A DNA stretch of 64,000 nt from Oribacterium sp. P6A1 (GCF_000702885.1 NZ_JNKO01000010.1:43206-107205); one strand, 5' to 3'. Positions 27,193 to 37,320 are shown, numbered from the stretch's first letter. Notes: generated by a model from the sequence alone, not told the origin. Numbers and translations: made by a program.

Positions 27193-28509
27193 TTATTTAT
27201 CCCATAAACTACCGTATGCACCTATCGCCTCATCCACAGTCATGATACCGTTTGCAACCTTATAGGCAGCTGCACGAAACTCTTTGTTCACAGCATCATT
27301 AAGACCGGTCTCCTGATAACTGAAAGCCTTATCTTCAGGAAATCCTTCAAGAGAAGAATACACTTCATCTAAAGAAAAATCATTGGTGGGAGTAATAAGA
27401 CGCTTTATGGCTGCCATATTTCCCAGTTCTTTTTCTCTCATAAGGAATCTGATGAATTCATTGGTCATATCCAGATTGCTGCTGTTTTTATTTACACTGA
27501 AGAACAGGTTTACCGCATCCAGAAAATATCCTCCATCATCCCCCAGAGGAACCACATAGAATTTATATTTAAATGGACTATTCATAAACTTTTCCGATTT
27601 ACTCTCACGTTTCATGGTACCCGAAACCATATCGCCGCTTCCCAGCATCATGGGAACATCTCCTTCGAAAAAGCGCATGATGACAGCATTATAATCATCT
27701 TCTATCTCCTCTGAACAACGGTCGGGATTCAGATAACCGGAGTCCACAAAAGTCTTTAATCTAAGAAGAGCAGGGCGCATCATTTCTCCGGCGGACTTTT
27801 CCATAGCATTAAGCTGAACCACCGATTCCGGATTTCGGATTACATTATTACAAAACATCGGAAAAGCGAAAGCATAGTACATGCCTGCAACCGTAGTACC
27901 ATTTGCTCCCATAACAGGTGTTTCATATCCTGCCGCTTTAAGCTTATCACAAACATCCACCAGCTCACTGTAATTGTTCGGAACCTTAAGACCGTTCTTC
28001 TCAAAAATATCCATATTCACAAGCATTCCGTATGATCTTGTGAATATCGGAAGCATGATTACATCTCCGTTTTCAAGAGTCCACCGGGCTCCTTTACGAA
28101 TGCAGTTCAGATCTATCTTCAAGGCAGGATCCGAGAGAATCTCGGCATTATCCAAAATCGGACTCATTTTATCGTCATCCAGCATCCATGATGCCGTAAC
28201 AAAGATATCTGGTGCTTCATCACTCCGCAGGGCCTTGGCTATAGTATTTTCATAATCATCCAGAAAAACATAATTCAGACTTACATTTGGATAGTATTCA
28301 TAGAAACGTTCAAATTCACTCTCAAGGGATTCAAAATTGGAATAACTCCCCGCAACCTTAATGGAACATGTTGTTTCAGTTGACAATCCGGGCTTAAATT
28401 CCGTACTGTTCTCCTCCTTTTGTCCGCAGGCGGAAAAGCCCAATACCATTGCAAAAGCAGCTATCGATATCAATATCCCCGGAACCGGTCCCTTTGTTTT
28501 GACCATCAT
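27193..28509 (-). CDS. Extracellular solute-binding lipoprotein, probable sensory partner of the adjacent kinase
   Basis: The 438-residue protein has a lipoprotein signal peptide ending in GFSAC (Cys near residue 27) and the family 1 solute-binding fold. SFFEGDVPMMLGSGD-like sequence (here RFFEGDVPMMLGSGDMVSG) lies near 285, and AYDLVNMDIFEKNG-type hinge sequence appears as LVNMDIFEKNGLKVP near 160. Such proteins normally serve ABC sugar importers, but no permease or ATPase gene is nearby. It is in an operon with a hybrid histidine kinase (42 bases) and an HD-GYP regulator (22 bases). A role as ligand-binding co-receptor is inferred. GAGGAGG precedes two consecutive ATG codons. Confidence 0.88.
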   Translation of the reverse strand: MMVKTKGPVPGILISIAAFAMVLGFSACGQKEENSTEFKPGLSTETTCSIKVAGSYSNFESLESEFERFYEYYPNVSLNYVFLDDYENTIAKALRSDEAPDIFVTASWMLDDDKMSPILDNAEILSDPALKIDLNCIRKGARWTLENGDVIMLPIFTRSYGMLVNMDIFEKNGLKVPNNYSELVDVCDKLKAAGYETPVMGANGTTVAGMYYAFAFPMFCNNVIRNPESVVQLNAMEKSAGEMMRPALLRLKTFVDSGYLNPDRCSEEIEDDYNAVIMRFFEGDVPMMLGSGDMVSGTMKRESKSEKFMNSPFKYKFYVVPLGDDGGYFLDAVNLFFSVNKNSSNLDMTNEFIRFLMREKELGNMAAIKRLITPTNDFSLDEVYSSLEGFPEDKAFSYQETGLNDAVNKEFRAAAYKVANGIMTVDEAIGAYGSLWDK

Positions 28510-28551
28510 GTTGCCTCCTCATATATAACTCTTTGTTTATACCAGTTACAA

Positions 28552-31359
28552 TCAATCTGATAACAATTCCGGTATCAGATCGTAATCAAAATTGTCCACC
28601 GCCTTTTTGAGGGCATCAAACCTTTCAGCCTCATCTCCGGGAAATCTGTATCCTTCAAGAGATTCCACGATATTTCCCACACTGTCATAATCAAATGAGG
28701 CACAAAACTCTCTGATATCGGTGTAGGCCTTTTTCATATCCTCCTCTGATATTACAGGCCGTTCATCCTCAACCTCTTTTTTTATATCACTTAAAGGCTC
28801 AAGTTTCTTGATCAGTTTCCTGTATTGATCAAGAAGTTCTCCTATCTCCCTTTCAAGAGTATCCGTATCACCGGCTTCTCCTGCTTTTTCAAGTCTTGCG
28901 GCAAAATCTCCGAGTTTTGCTGCTCCTATCAGACGTGAAGTACTCTTCAGTGCATGTATTTTTACAGTAGTGTTCTTTATATCTCCCGAAGCCCAGTATT
29001 TCTCGATGTCATCTGTATTCTTTGGCGCAGCGTCAACATACATCTCCAAAGTACCCAAATATGCTTCGCGGTTTCCACAATGTTTCAAACCCGTATCAAC
29101 ATCAAGTGTCTCTATACCGAAAATGAAATCCGGGATATTGTTATCCTCCTCCCCGTCATTCTTTGATACAGGAGCAATCTTTTCCTTCGGAATATACTTT
29201 AACAGTATAGCCTCAAGTCTGAAGGGATCAACCGGCTTGGTAATGTAATCATCAAAGCCTGCATTAATATACATTTCCCGCATACCTGAGATGGCATTGG
29301 CTGTAAAACATACCACAGGCGTACCGGTATTCGGTGTATCCGTGATTTCTTTCATTTCCTTCAGAGTGTCAATACCGTCCTTATCAGGCATCATATGATC
29401 CAGGAATATAACATCATAATGTCTGACCCTGTAAAGTACTATAGCCTCATCTCCGCTGATTGCTGTATCTATCTGAACTTTTGTTCGCTTAAGAAGGTTT
29501 TCGAAAACAGAAAGATTGACCTGGGTATCATCAACCACCAAAAGCCTCGCTTCAGGTGCCGTAAATGTCTCCTGATATTTTTTTCTTTCCGAAACATGCT
29601 TTCTGAAGGTTTCCTCGTAATCACCTATTGGAGTCCAATCCTTTACTCCCTGCACAAGCTTAAAGGAGAAAACAGACCCCTTTCCGTATTCGCTTTCCAC
29701 CTCTATATGGCTGCCCATCATGTTTAGAAAGCTCTGTGCAATGCTCATTCCGAGACCGGTTCCTTCTATATTTCTGTTTTTGTTTTCTTCGATACGCTCA
29801 AAAGCCATAAACAGGCGCTTCATGTCCTCAGGCTTAATGCCTATACCCGTATCTCTTACACTTATTATGAGCTTTATGGAACCGGAATCTTCTTCTGCTT
29901 TTTCAAAGCCCGCCCTGAAGGTGATGGATCCCTCTTTTGTATATTTAACAGCATTTGAAAGAATATTGGTAATAACCTGTTTTATACGGATTTCGTCTCC
30001 GTTTAGTACCATGGGGATATCTCTGTCCACATCAAGATTTAATACAAGACCCTTATCCTCTGCCTTGCTTTGTACCATGTTCACAAGGTCATTAAGCATT
30101 GAAACAAAACTGTAATCGACATTGATGATATCCATTTTTCCGGCTTCTATCTTTGAAAAATCAAGTATTTCATTGATAAGTCCCAACAAGGTTTTTCCGG
30201 CAGTCCGGATACTTTCGGAATATACGATAATTTCCTTTTCGTGGCTGTCCCGCAGAACCATTTCATTAAGTCCCAGAATAGCATTCATAGGTGTACGGAT
30301 ATCATGAGACATAGTCGACAGGAAATGGGATTTTGCCTCATTAGCCTGGTTGGCCGCCTCCGCTGCCTCTGACAGCTTCCTGTTGTAAATCATGAGTATC
30401 AGGTAATTGAATACAAGCAATATCAGTAAACCAAGTGTTACCATCCCCAGTAACAGCCAGTCAACCACGGTACTCGCTGCAAGCTCCCGTGAAGGTATGT
30501 ATGCCAAAAGAAACCATGTATTAAGTGATTTCAAAGGTATATGAGAAATTATACATTCCTCTCCTTTTGAATTGAACATCTTCATGGTTCCCAATTCCGA
30601 TGTTACCTCGTCTACCATCTTCTTATATCCGATGCTGTCCGCATGGTTATAGGACTTATAATACTCGTAGAAATTGGAATTTTTCAGAGATTTGCCGTGA
30701 ACCAGATAGTCACCATCACTGTTAATGAGGGAAATCTCCACGCTTTCATACTCACCGTTAAAAAAGACAAGCTTATCTTTAAGGGTGCTTACCGGCTCAA
30801 CCCTCATCAAAAGAGCCTTTTTTAATTCTCCTGTGGTTTCATCCAGAACAGACACAAAATTCATGAAAGCAATTGACTGTATCCCATTCTGTGGATTCGT
30901 ATATGCCCTTGTCAGACTTACAACACCGTCTTCGGTACTTATGTTGTTAAGATTTTCAAACAGATTGATATTACGATATGAAACCGAATAATCAGCGGTA
31001 TCTGTCAATCCCCGGTGAGTTGATATGCCGTTTTTTAAAGGATCATCAGGATATATCAGATGACCGTATATATCGGGCGATATCTTGGCTTTTCTTATGA
31101 AAGAAATTGCTTCCTCTGCAGTCATGGGTGATCCGGCTTCTGCGGATCGATTGATGTAATTTGACCATATATCGCAAAGATGCTGCTCATCCAAAAGATA
31201 GTTAGTGACTATCTGTTCTGCGGAGACTGTCATTTTCTCAAAAGCTTCAATAGCACTCTTGTTGCTTTCGTTCATTTTTGTATTGGTATATTGAATTATA
31301 AAGAAGAGTATCAACGCCATTATCACAATGTTGATGGCAATGACCTGCGTTTTTTTCAT
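28552..31359 (-). CDS. Hybrid sensor histidine kinase (Cache-HisKA-HATPase-REC-HPt)
   Basis: The 935-residue protein has a membrane helix at 7-24, an extracellular sensory domain (about 25-300), a second helix (about 303-328), HisKA (LSTMSHDIRTPMNAILGLNE near 348), an HATPase domain (NILSNAVKYT, DTGIGI, GTGLGMSIAQSF), a receiver domain (about 605-725; Asp in IFLDHMMPDKDG) and an HPt domain (His in IKIHALKSTSRLIGA near 800). A further 80 residues follow. This is a full phosphorelay in one chain. The partners encoded downstream are a solute-binding lipoprotein, an HD-GYP regulator and a GTPase. GAGGTGAAGGA precedes the ATG. Confidence 0.94.
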   Translation of the reverse strand: MKKTQVIAINIVIMALILFFIIQYTNTKMNESNKSAIEAFEKMTVSAEQIVTNYLLDEQHLCDIWSNYINRSAEAGSPMTAEEAISFIRKAKISPDIYGHLIYPDDPLKNGISTHRGLTDTADYSVSYRNINLFENLNNISTEDGVVSLTRAYTNPQNGIQSIAFMNFVSVLDETTGELKKALLMRVEPVSTLKDKLVFFNGEYESVEISLINSDGDYLVHGKSLKNSNFYEYYKSYNHADSIGYKKMVDEVTSELGTMKMFNSKGEECIISHIPLKSLNTWFLLAYIPSRELAASTVVDWLLLGMVTLGLLILLVFNYLILMIYNRKLSEAAEAANQANEAKSHFLSTMSHDIRTPMNAILGLNEMVLRDSHEKEIIVYSESIRTAGKTLLGLINEILDFSKIEAGKMDIINVDYSFVSMLNDLVNMVQSKAEDKGLVLNLDVDRDIPMVLNGDEIRIKQVITNILSNAVKYTKEGSITFRAGFEKAEEDSGSIKLIISVRDTGIGIKPEDMKRLFMAFERIEENKNRNIEGTGLGMSIAQSFLNMMGSHIEVESEYGKGSVFSFKLVQGVKDWTPIGDYEETFRKHVSERKKYQETFTAPEARLLVVDDTQVNLSVFENLLKRTKVQIDTAISGDEAIVLYRVRHYDVIFLDHMMPDKDGIDTLKEMKEITDTPNTGTPVVCFTANAISGMREMYINAGFDDYITKPVDPFRLEAILLKYIPKEKIAPVSKNDGEEDNNIPDFIFGIETLDVDTGLKHCGNREAYLGTLEMYVDAAPKNTDDIEKYWASGDIKNTTVKIHALKSTSRLIGAAKLGDFAARLEKAGEAGDTDTLEREIGELLDQYRKLIKKLEPLSDIKKEVEDERPVISEEDMKKAYTDIREFCASFDYDSVGNIVESLEGYRFPGDEAERFDALKKAVDNFDYDLIPELLSD

Positions 31360-31656
31360 TCCTTCACCTCATCGTCCACCTTGGGAACAGTGTATTTGTC
31401 CTTCTCATTATCATAGTCCATAACTACCACATGTATACACTGACAATACACCGTGTCTATATTGATATTCGACGGATTATAGTGTTTTATTAAATCATCT
31501 GAACAACTTATAAAGAAACCTGGTTTTGTCGATTAAATATAGGGCAATCTGTGAAAACTGCCTGTGTTTCATAAAAAACCATTTAATTTCTTAAGTGTTT
31601 TTCTTCGATTCAGATGTAATTTTTTGTGGGACCATATCCCGGAAAGGAGTTGGATT

Positions 31657-32715
31657 ATGAGAAAGCGGATTTTAAGTGTACTTGTTGTCTCAATGCTTAC
31701 ATCCGCCGCCATCATGAGCGGCTGTGGTACTATGGAGGTACCGGATGTAACTATCAAGGTTCAGGAAACAACTATGGATTCAGCAAATCAGGACACTAAA
31801 GCAGAAACCGAAGAAGCAGACGAGGGAACTCCAAAGCTTACCCTGGAGGACCTGTCTGAAGCCAACAGTCTTGATAAAATCTTTTCAAATCATAAGAACT
31901 GGGCATCCGAAGTGAAAGTTTCAGAGGATAATTCTAACATGGCTGTTAAGGCATATGGACTCTATGGTTTTAAAGTTTATTCTGAAAACGGAGTAACCTG
32001 TTTTGAATCGGATTTTCTTGATGAAGATGGCGTATCTCACAACCTTCAGAGTTCGATATTTAATGGTGAAACAGATTATTACCTTGACCCTGAAGATGAT
32101 AAGTTAATGACAGTTGGCTGGTACGTTATGTCTGATGATGAGAAAAAAGACGTCCTTATATCTAAGTATGCTCATCCTGACTGCTTTGTTCCTTTCGTTT
32201 ATATTGAAGAAGCCGGTGAAACTATTGATTCTATTCAGGATAACGATGATGGAACACTGACTCTTATCACCTTATCTCCCGTCGAAAAAGCTACTGAAGT
32301 CATTAATCTGCCTGCGGAATTGAAGGGTGGCGACGCCAGATATACTTATACCATTGATAAGGACACACTTGAAGTAACAGCCATTGTAATTGAGATCGTA
32401 GTCGGTGAAGAAACTTATGATTTAATGACAGAAAAGATATTCTATGATGTTGAACCGCCTGAAGTTTACGATAACATGTGTGAACTTGTTTACAGTTTCA
32501 AAAATGATCCTCCAAAAAATCCTAAAACCTTAACTGTAATTTATGATCCTGATACAGATGATGAAGAGTCTTTCAGAATCACAGTGGATAGTGATTACCG
32601 TATCTCTACAGCCATCCGTGAAGGCTACAGTCTTTACAAAGATCCTAAAGGTAATGTACCGTTTGAAGGCAGTGACGGAAAAAGTGATGTCACTATGTTT
32701 GCCATAAAAGACTGA
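31657..32715 (+). CDS. Lipoprotein of unknown function, acidic
   Basis: The 352-residue protein starts with a lipoprotein signal (MRKRILSVLVVSML, lipobox IMSGC near residue 25) followed by a Glu/Asp/Lys/Thr-rich linker and an acidic extracellular domain. Repeated beta-strand-like stretches (KAYGLYGFKVYSENG, MTVGWYVMSDDEK) suggest a beta-rich fold, and the C-terminus has TVIYDPDTDDEESFRI. I recognise no family. GGAAAGGAG lies 9 bases before the ATG at 31657; the longer upstream frame lacks a site. It is a single gene divergent from the hybrid-kinase operon. Confidence 0.8.
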   Translation: MRKRILSVLVVSMLTSAAIMSGCGTMEVPDVTIKVQETTMDSANQDTKAETEEADEGTPKLTLEDLSEANSLDKIFSNHKNWASEVKVSEDNSNMAVKAYGLYGFKVYSENGVTCFESDFLDEDGVSHNLQSSIFNGETDYYLDPEDDKLMTVGWYVMSDDEKKDVLISKYAHPDCFVPFVYIEEAGETIDSIQDNDDGTLTLITLSPVEKATEVINLPAELKGGDARYTYTIDKDTLEVTAIVIEIVVGEETYDLMTEKIFYDVEPPEVYDNMCELVYSFKNDPPKNPKTLTVIYDPDTDDEESFRITVDSDYRISTAIREGYSLYKDPKGNVPFEGSDGKSDVTMFAIKD

Positions 32716-32887
32716 GACTTGAATATGAACTTCTCTTAAATATAAGCTTTAAGTTTTTCCTCTTGACTAATATTGATTTTCACATAAACTGTGATACAAC
32801 ATAACGTATTAATTATTTCAAAATCAATTGGCCTTTCAGATACGATCTCATATAAATCAGACTCGTGCCTGATCCCGGAGGAAAACA

Positions 32888-33661
32888 ATGTTAATTAACA
32901 GAGAAATGGTACTATCCGCTTTTGACCGATACACTTCAGCTTATGATGTTTTGGATATAAAAGTAAAACTAAAGATAGATCACACCTACAGAGTGGCAGA
33001 AATCTGTGATAAAATATCCGATTCCCTTAACCTGTCAAAGGAAGATCGCGACATAGCCTGGCTTTCCGGTATGCTTCACGATATAGGCCGTTTTGAGCAG
33101 TTAAGAAGATATCATACCTTTCAGGATAAAATTTCCTGTGATCACGCTGCTCTCAGCGCGGAAATTCTGTTTACAGACGGAAACATCCGTATGTTCACCG
33201 AAGACTCTTCGGAAGATGAACTTTTGGAAAAAGTCATACGTCTTCATAATGTTTACATACTGCCGGATGATCTTTCGGAAAGAGAACTTCTTTTTGTAAA
33301 TCTTCTCAGGGATGCGGATAAGATAGACATTATCAAAGTCAACTGCATCACTCCGAGATCAGAAATATACGATATCCCGGAAGATGATTTCAGAGCTTCA
33401 GTCATATCTCAGGATGTATATGAAGACATTACTTCAGAACATAATGTTGACAGAAATCACTCAAAGACTCCTGCTGACTATATCATCGGTCATATAGGAT
33501 TTGTGTATGGGCTGGTTTATAAGCAGAGCTTTATGGAAGTGCGTAATCAGGGATATCTGGATCAGATGCTTGATTTCCAAAGTGACGTGGAAGATACAAA
33601 AGAGAAGTTCAAAAAGATAAAAGAAACCATAAATAAATACATAGACAGACATATAGGATGA
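32888..33661 (+). CDS. HD-domain phosphohydrolase
   Basis: The 257-residue protein has an HD metal-dependent phosphohydrolase domain near its N-terminus: IDHTYRVAEICDKI (His near 32), WLSGMLHDIGRFEQ (HD near 64) and CDHAALSAEILF, with a later conserved Asp in LLRDADKIDIIK near 140. Proteins of this type hydrolyse nucleotides or other phosphorylated small molecules; the substrate is unknown. GGAGG lies 6 bases before the ATG. It is monocistronic and shares a bidirectional terminator with the convergent diguanylate cyclase. Confidence 0.88.
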   Translation: MLINREMVLSAFDRYTSAYDVLDIKVKLKIDHTYRVAEICDKISDSLNLSKEDRDIAWLSGMLHDIGRFEQLRRYHTFQDKISCDHAALSAEILFTDGNIRMFTEDSSEDELLEKVIRLHNVYILPDDLSERELLFVNLLRDADKIDIIKVNCITPRSEIYDIPEDDFRASVISQDVYEDITSEHNVDRNHSKTPADYIIGHIGFVYGLVYKQSFMEVRNQGYLDQMLDFQSDVEDTKEKFKKIKETINKYIDRHIG

Positions 33662-33674
33662 TTTCACCATTTTA

Positions 33675-33700
33675 AAAGGACGGACTTTTGTCCGTCCTTT
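33675..33700. terminator. Bidirectional intrinsic terminator
   Basis: AAAGGACGGAC and GTCCGTCCTTT form a perfect 11-bp stem with a TTTT loop. A and T tracts flank it, so it can end both the HD gene and the convergent GGDEF gene. Confidence 0.93.
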
Positions 33701-33724
33701 CTTATGCATACAACAGGACATAAG

Positions 33725-34837
33725 CTATAAAGCCATCTCCTTCATCCTTCTCTTGCATTCATACATCTCCTTGTCAGCCCTGTCAACAGCATCAAATACA
33801 GATTCATCTTTCTGTTTTTCAACGATACCGAAAGCCGTTGACAGTTTAAAATCTCCAAACTCAGGATCTGTCATGGGTTGATCGACAAGTTTTTTTATAA
33901 CCTTTGTTACCGCTTCTAAATTTTTACCCAGAAATACAAACTCATCACCTCCGGTGCGATAAAGCTTGCCATAGGCCTGAAGATGCTTATTGTAGGTAAG
34001 GGCAGATGCTTTAAGATATTCATCCCCCGCAGCGTGTCCGCAGTTATCATTAACTTTTTTAAGCTCGTTGACATCCATACTCACTACAATAAGATCCGAA
34101 GTATCCTGATATTTAAAGGCATCTTCCGTGTACAGGATTCTGTTGGCAAGCCTGGTAACCGGATCCGTTTTCATCTCCAGATTGTTGAACATACTGGTTA
34201 TGAAAGAAAAACCTGCTGCCATGATCATCTCAATAATCTCGCCAATGTAAAAGATATCTGTATATACAACGCCTATTATAAAAAGCACGATAATATGATT
34301 AACCGTTTTTATCTCTCCCATGGAAAGAATGTACTTTTTCTTTATTATCTCGGCAAAGGCTGAAAAGTAGCTATAGGACATAATGACAGGACGTATATAC
34401 CATAGTATCTCTTCTGAATACTCTCCATCAGCATTTACGGAAAAATATATGGGAAATATCAGATTCAGGATCATACTTATCACATAAATCAATGTGATAA
34501 AACTAACTGCCCTGCCGTTTTTTGATTTTAAATAATCCGGATCCACAGCATCACTGTATGCAATCGGTACAATCATTGGTACTGTATAAACTATGGAGTA
34601 ACCAAAAAGCACCACATATCTTAGTTCCGGAATTCCATAGGAATAAAACACTGCCATATTCACCAGTGCTGCAAATATGATAAGTGCTCCTGTCCTGTAG
34701 GTTGCTTTCTTTACTTCCTTATCCATGATGTGATTTTGTCTTGTGCTTGTGATAACAAAAATCGAATCAACTATGGCTATCATGCACCAGACATTGGCAT
34801 AATGTATGATATAACTAAGCGCATGCCAGATATTCAT
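33725..34837 (-). CDS. Membrane-bound diguanylate cyclase (GGDEF)
   Basis: The 370-residue protein has six or seven N-terminal membrane helices (about 1-205) and a C-terminal GGDEF domain (about 210-368). The domain has DPVTRLANRILY at its start, VVSMDVNELKKVND near 255 with the metal-binding Asp, and an intact active-site loop LYRTGGDEFVFLG near 298. It makes c-di-GMP from two GTP. No PAS or other separate sensor is seen, so the membrane region probably receives the signal. GGGGAT precedes the ATG. Confidence 0.93.
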   Translation of the reverse strand: MNIWHALSYIIHYANVWCMIAIVDSIFVITSTRQNHIMDKEVKKATYRTGALIIFAALVNMAVFYSYGIPELRYVVLFGYSIVYTVPMIVPIAYSDAVDPDYLKSKNGRAVSFITLIYVISMILNLIFPIYFSVNADGEYSEEILWYIRPVIMSYSYFSAFAEIIKKKYILSMGEIKTVNHIIVLFIIGVVYTDIFYIGEIIEMIMAAGFSFITSMFNNLEMKTDPVTRLANRILYTEDAFKYQDTSDLIVVSMDVNELKKVNDNCGHAAGDEYLKASALTYNKHLQAYGKLYRTGGDEFVFLGKNLEAVTKVIKKLVDQPMTDPEFGDFKLSTAFGIVEKQKDESVFDAVDRADKEMYECKRRMKEMAL

Positions 34838-35004
34838 ATAAAATCCCCTTTCAAAAACTAACCAAGGAATTCTAACCCAGCTCTGAAATAATGTATATAG
34901 TTTCGCTTAATTTTCGTCATTTTTTTGTTTCTTGGCAAAAAAATATATTCTATCCTCGATTAAAAGGAGCACTGTTATCGATTAATTTAATATTCTCAAT
35001 ACAT

Positions 35005-35874
35005 TCAGCAGTTGCCTGTATATACAAAACGAAGATTTTTTTCGGCAACAGCCTTTAACCTGTATATTTTATCCACCGGTGTTGCCTCTCTGTCCGTCAT
35101 ATGAAAACGAGGAAAAAATCTTGAAATATGAAGCGGAACGGACGGATCCAGCGAACTTATCCAACCGCTGATCTCAGACATCTCTTCCTCAGTATCATTT
35201 TCACCCGGAATGATCAGCGTGGTCAGCTCCACATGACTGTATTTCACGCTCTCAGATATAAAATCCATGACCATCCTGCGGTCACCCTTCAGAACATCCC
35301 TGTAGTACCTGTCTGAAAAGCCCTTTAAATCTATATTCATGGCATCAACATAGGGAAACAGATCTTTTACTGCCTCTGCATCTGCCATACCATTTGTTAC
35401 CAGGACGGTTTTCAGACCTTTTTTTACAAGGAACTTTGCAGTATCAAGAACATATTCATAGGATATCAGCGGCTCATTGTATGTAAAAGCCACCCCTATG
35501 TTTCCGTTTTTCTTCTGTTCTTCTGCTATCTGTGCCAATGTCTCCGGAGCCACATATCCGGCCCTCTTTTTACTATCATTAACCTCTTCAGACCATGATA
35601 TACTGTAGTTCTGACAAAAGGGACAGCGAAGATTACAGCCGTAACTCCCCACGGACAAAATCAGACTTCCCGGCATGAATCTTCTCAGAGGTTTCTTCTC
35701 AATCGGATCCAGCGCAACAGAAGTAAGCATTCCATAATTATCCGGAATCACTTTACCTTCCCTGCAGGTCCTTACACCGCAAAATCCATACCTGCCTTCT
35801 TCTATTTCACATTTCCGAAAACATACATTACACTTTGCCATATCTTCGTTTAATCTCAAAAACAGACCACTCAT
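35005..35874 (-). CDS. amrS: AmmeMemoRadiSam system radical SAM enzyme
   Basis: The 289-residue protein has N-terminal cysteine clusters (CNVCFRKCEIEEGRYGFCGV) and the radical SAM cluster motif CNLRCPFCQN (CxxxCxxC) near residue 77. GVAFTYNEPLISYEY near 123 and LVTNGMAD follow, as in pyruvate-formate-lyase-activase-like enzymes. With the MEMO/AMMECR1 fusion downstream in genome order but upstream in transcription, it forms the widespread three-part system of unknown function. The start at 35874 is ATG; a GTG lies directly before it and neither has a strong ribosome binding site. The gap to its partner is about 60 bases. Confidence 0.9.
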   Translation of the reverse strand: MSGLFLRLNEDMAKCNVCFRKCEIEEGRYGFCGVRTCREGKVIPDNYGMLTSVALDPIEKKPLRRFMPGSLILSVGSYGCNLRCPFCQNYSISWSEEVNDSKKRAGYVAPETLAQIAEEQKKNGNIGVAFTYNEPLISYEYVLDTAKFLVKKGLKTVLVTNGMADAEAVKDLFPYVDAMNIDLKGFSDRYYRDVLKGDRRMVMDFISESVKYSHVELTTLIIPGENDTEEEMSEISGWISSLDPSVPLHISRFFPRFHMTDREATPVDKIYRLKAVAEKNLRFVYTGNC

Positions 35875-35934
35875 CACCCGTAGGCGGCAGATACTTTTGA
35901 CACTCCATCAGTATCACCATCTACATCAAACTGA

Positions 35935-37320
35935 CTATACATGTCTCACAACTTCAAAACGCTGAAGTTTAACGGGCTCTTCCTCCTGAATTCCGCCCTT
36001 TTGTCTTGCTATTTCTATCTGCTGCTCTACAGTATCAACACCCTCAAGATCCGGAAGCAGTAATCCTCTTTTTCTGCCGGAGCTTACTATAACGCCATAT
36101 CTTTTCACATCCAGTTCTTCAGGACCTGATATGTCTTCAGGTTCACCAAGAACATCAACATTTATATCAAGATAGGGAAGTTCTTCCGGCGTGATCGCAT
36201 TAAATCTCGGATCCCGGGTTGAAGCACTTATGGCATTCTGAATTATTTCCTCTGCAACGGATGATGTAGTGGGGAGTATGGTACCTATACACCCTCTCAG
36301 TCTTCCGTCCTTATGAATCGAAACAAAAGCACCTGCTGTTTTTGACAGCATTTCATCCGGAAGATCACCGGGAACTTCTATTTTTTTACGGTACATGATA
36401 TAGCTTTCAAGAGATGCTCTGGCAAGACGGACGTATTCATCAGACTTTTCAGCCTTGTTTTTAAGACCTTCCCTGAGGTTTTCCATATACATATCAAGAA
36501 AATGTCTGGAAGAATCGGTTCCTTCCGGATAAAAAGAAGCTATACCATAACCGACACCAGTAACATCCTGATGAGAAAAAACTTCGGATCTTACCTTTAT
36601 TCCATCTAAAGCGCCTGCCATGATCACAAAAGAACGGTGTCCGCATTCAGCTGCTTTACGGCAGAAATCTTCATTAAATTCAAACATTTCCTGAAAGGAA
36701 GCACTTTTTGCCACGTCCATGATTCTCTCATCATAAACCGGACCTTCCTTTGCAAATCCGTATGGGCCATGTTCCTGAAGTTTATGTGACAGATCACCGC
36801 TTGCGATAAAAACCACTCTTCGTTTACTCTCATCAACAGCTTTTTGTATCAGCATTCCCAAACGATAATGTTCAGGCAATCCAAGTCCCGAAAGACCGAT
36901 GCGGATTATTTTTGCGCCCTTATATTTATTTCGTATAAACCAGAGGGGAACCATGGTTCCATGATCAAGGGTCGGATCTTTTTCACCCAGCACACCTGCA
37001 GGAAAATCCTCTTCCCCTGCAAGTTCACATATTTTGTCTCTAAGCTCCTCATCATAAATCTCATCAAATGAAACTTCCGGGGCTCTGAACCTTGAAAAAT
37101 CACCTTTTGCCCCGGCCCCGGGTGAGATATGAAAGTAATCGGAATACATGATGCTGTGTGGGCTTGTAATGATGATAGTCTCAGGTTTCAGTTCGGCTAT
37201 CTCCATCGCCACTTTTTCATAAGAATCTATAGTATCCTGAATGCTTTTTTCTCCGCCTTTTCCGATCTCCGGAATGATAAGCGGAGGATGCGGAACCATA
37301 AATGCAGCCTGAATCGACAT
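35935..37320 (-). CDS. AmmeMemoRadiSam system MEMO-AMMECR1 fusion protein
   Basis: The 461-residue protein fuses two conserved modules. Residues about 1-265 are a MEMO1-like fold related to class III extradiol dioxygenases (VPHPPLIIPEIGKGG at the start, ITSPHSIMYSDYFHI near 50, LDHGTMVPLWFI near 117, FIASGDLSHKL near 170). Residues about 285-455 are an AMMECR1 domain (GAFVSIHKDGRLRGCIGTI near 328 with the invariant RGCIG; STRDPRFNAITPEELP near 365). The radical SAM partner follows 60 bases downstream. The biochemical activity is not established in bacteria. GGGGGT precedes the ATG. Confidence 0.92.
   Translation of the reverse strand: MSIQAAFMVPHPPLIIPEIGKGGEKSIQDTIDSYEKVAMEIAELKPETIIITSPHSIMYSDYFHISPGAGAKGDFSRFRAPEVSFDEIYDEELRDKICELAGEEDFPAGVLGEKDPTLDHGTMVPLWFIRNKYKGAKIIRIGLSGLGLPEHYRLGMLIQKAVDESKRRVVFIASGDLSHKLQEHGPYGFAKEGPVYDERIMDVAKSASFQEMFEFNEDFCRKAAECGHRSFVIMAGALDGIKVRSEVFSHQDVTGVGYGIASFYPEGTDSSRHFLDMYMENLREGLKNKAEKSDEYVRLARASLESYIMYRKKIEVPGDLPDEMLSKTAGAFVSIHKDGRLRGCIGTILPTTSSVAEEIIQNAISASTRDPRFNAITPEELPYLDINVDVLGEPEDISGPEELDVKRYGVIVSSGRKRGLLLPDLEGVDTVEQQIEIARQKGGIQEEEPVKLQRFEVVRHV

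Noticed and set aside
31564..31656. Longer start of the acidic lipoprotein gene
   Set aside because: The extra 31 codons have no ribosome binding site and would hide the lipoprotein signal peptide; ATG at 31657 has GGAAAGGAG upstream.
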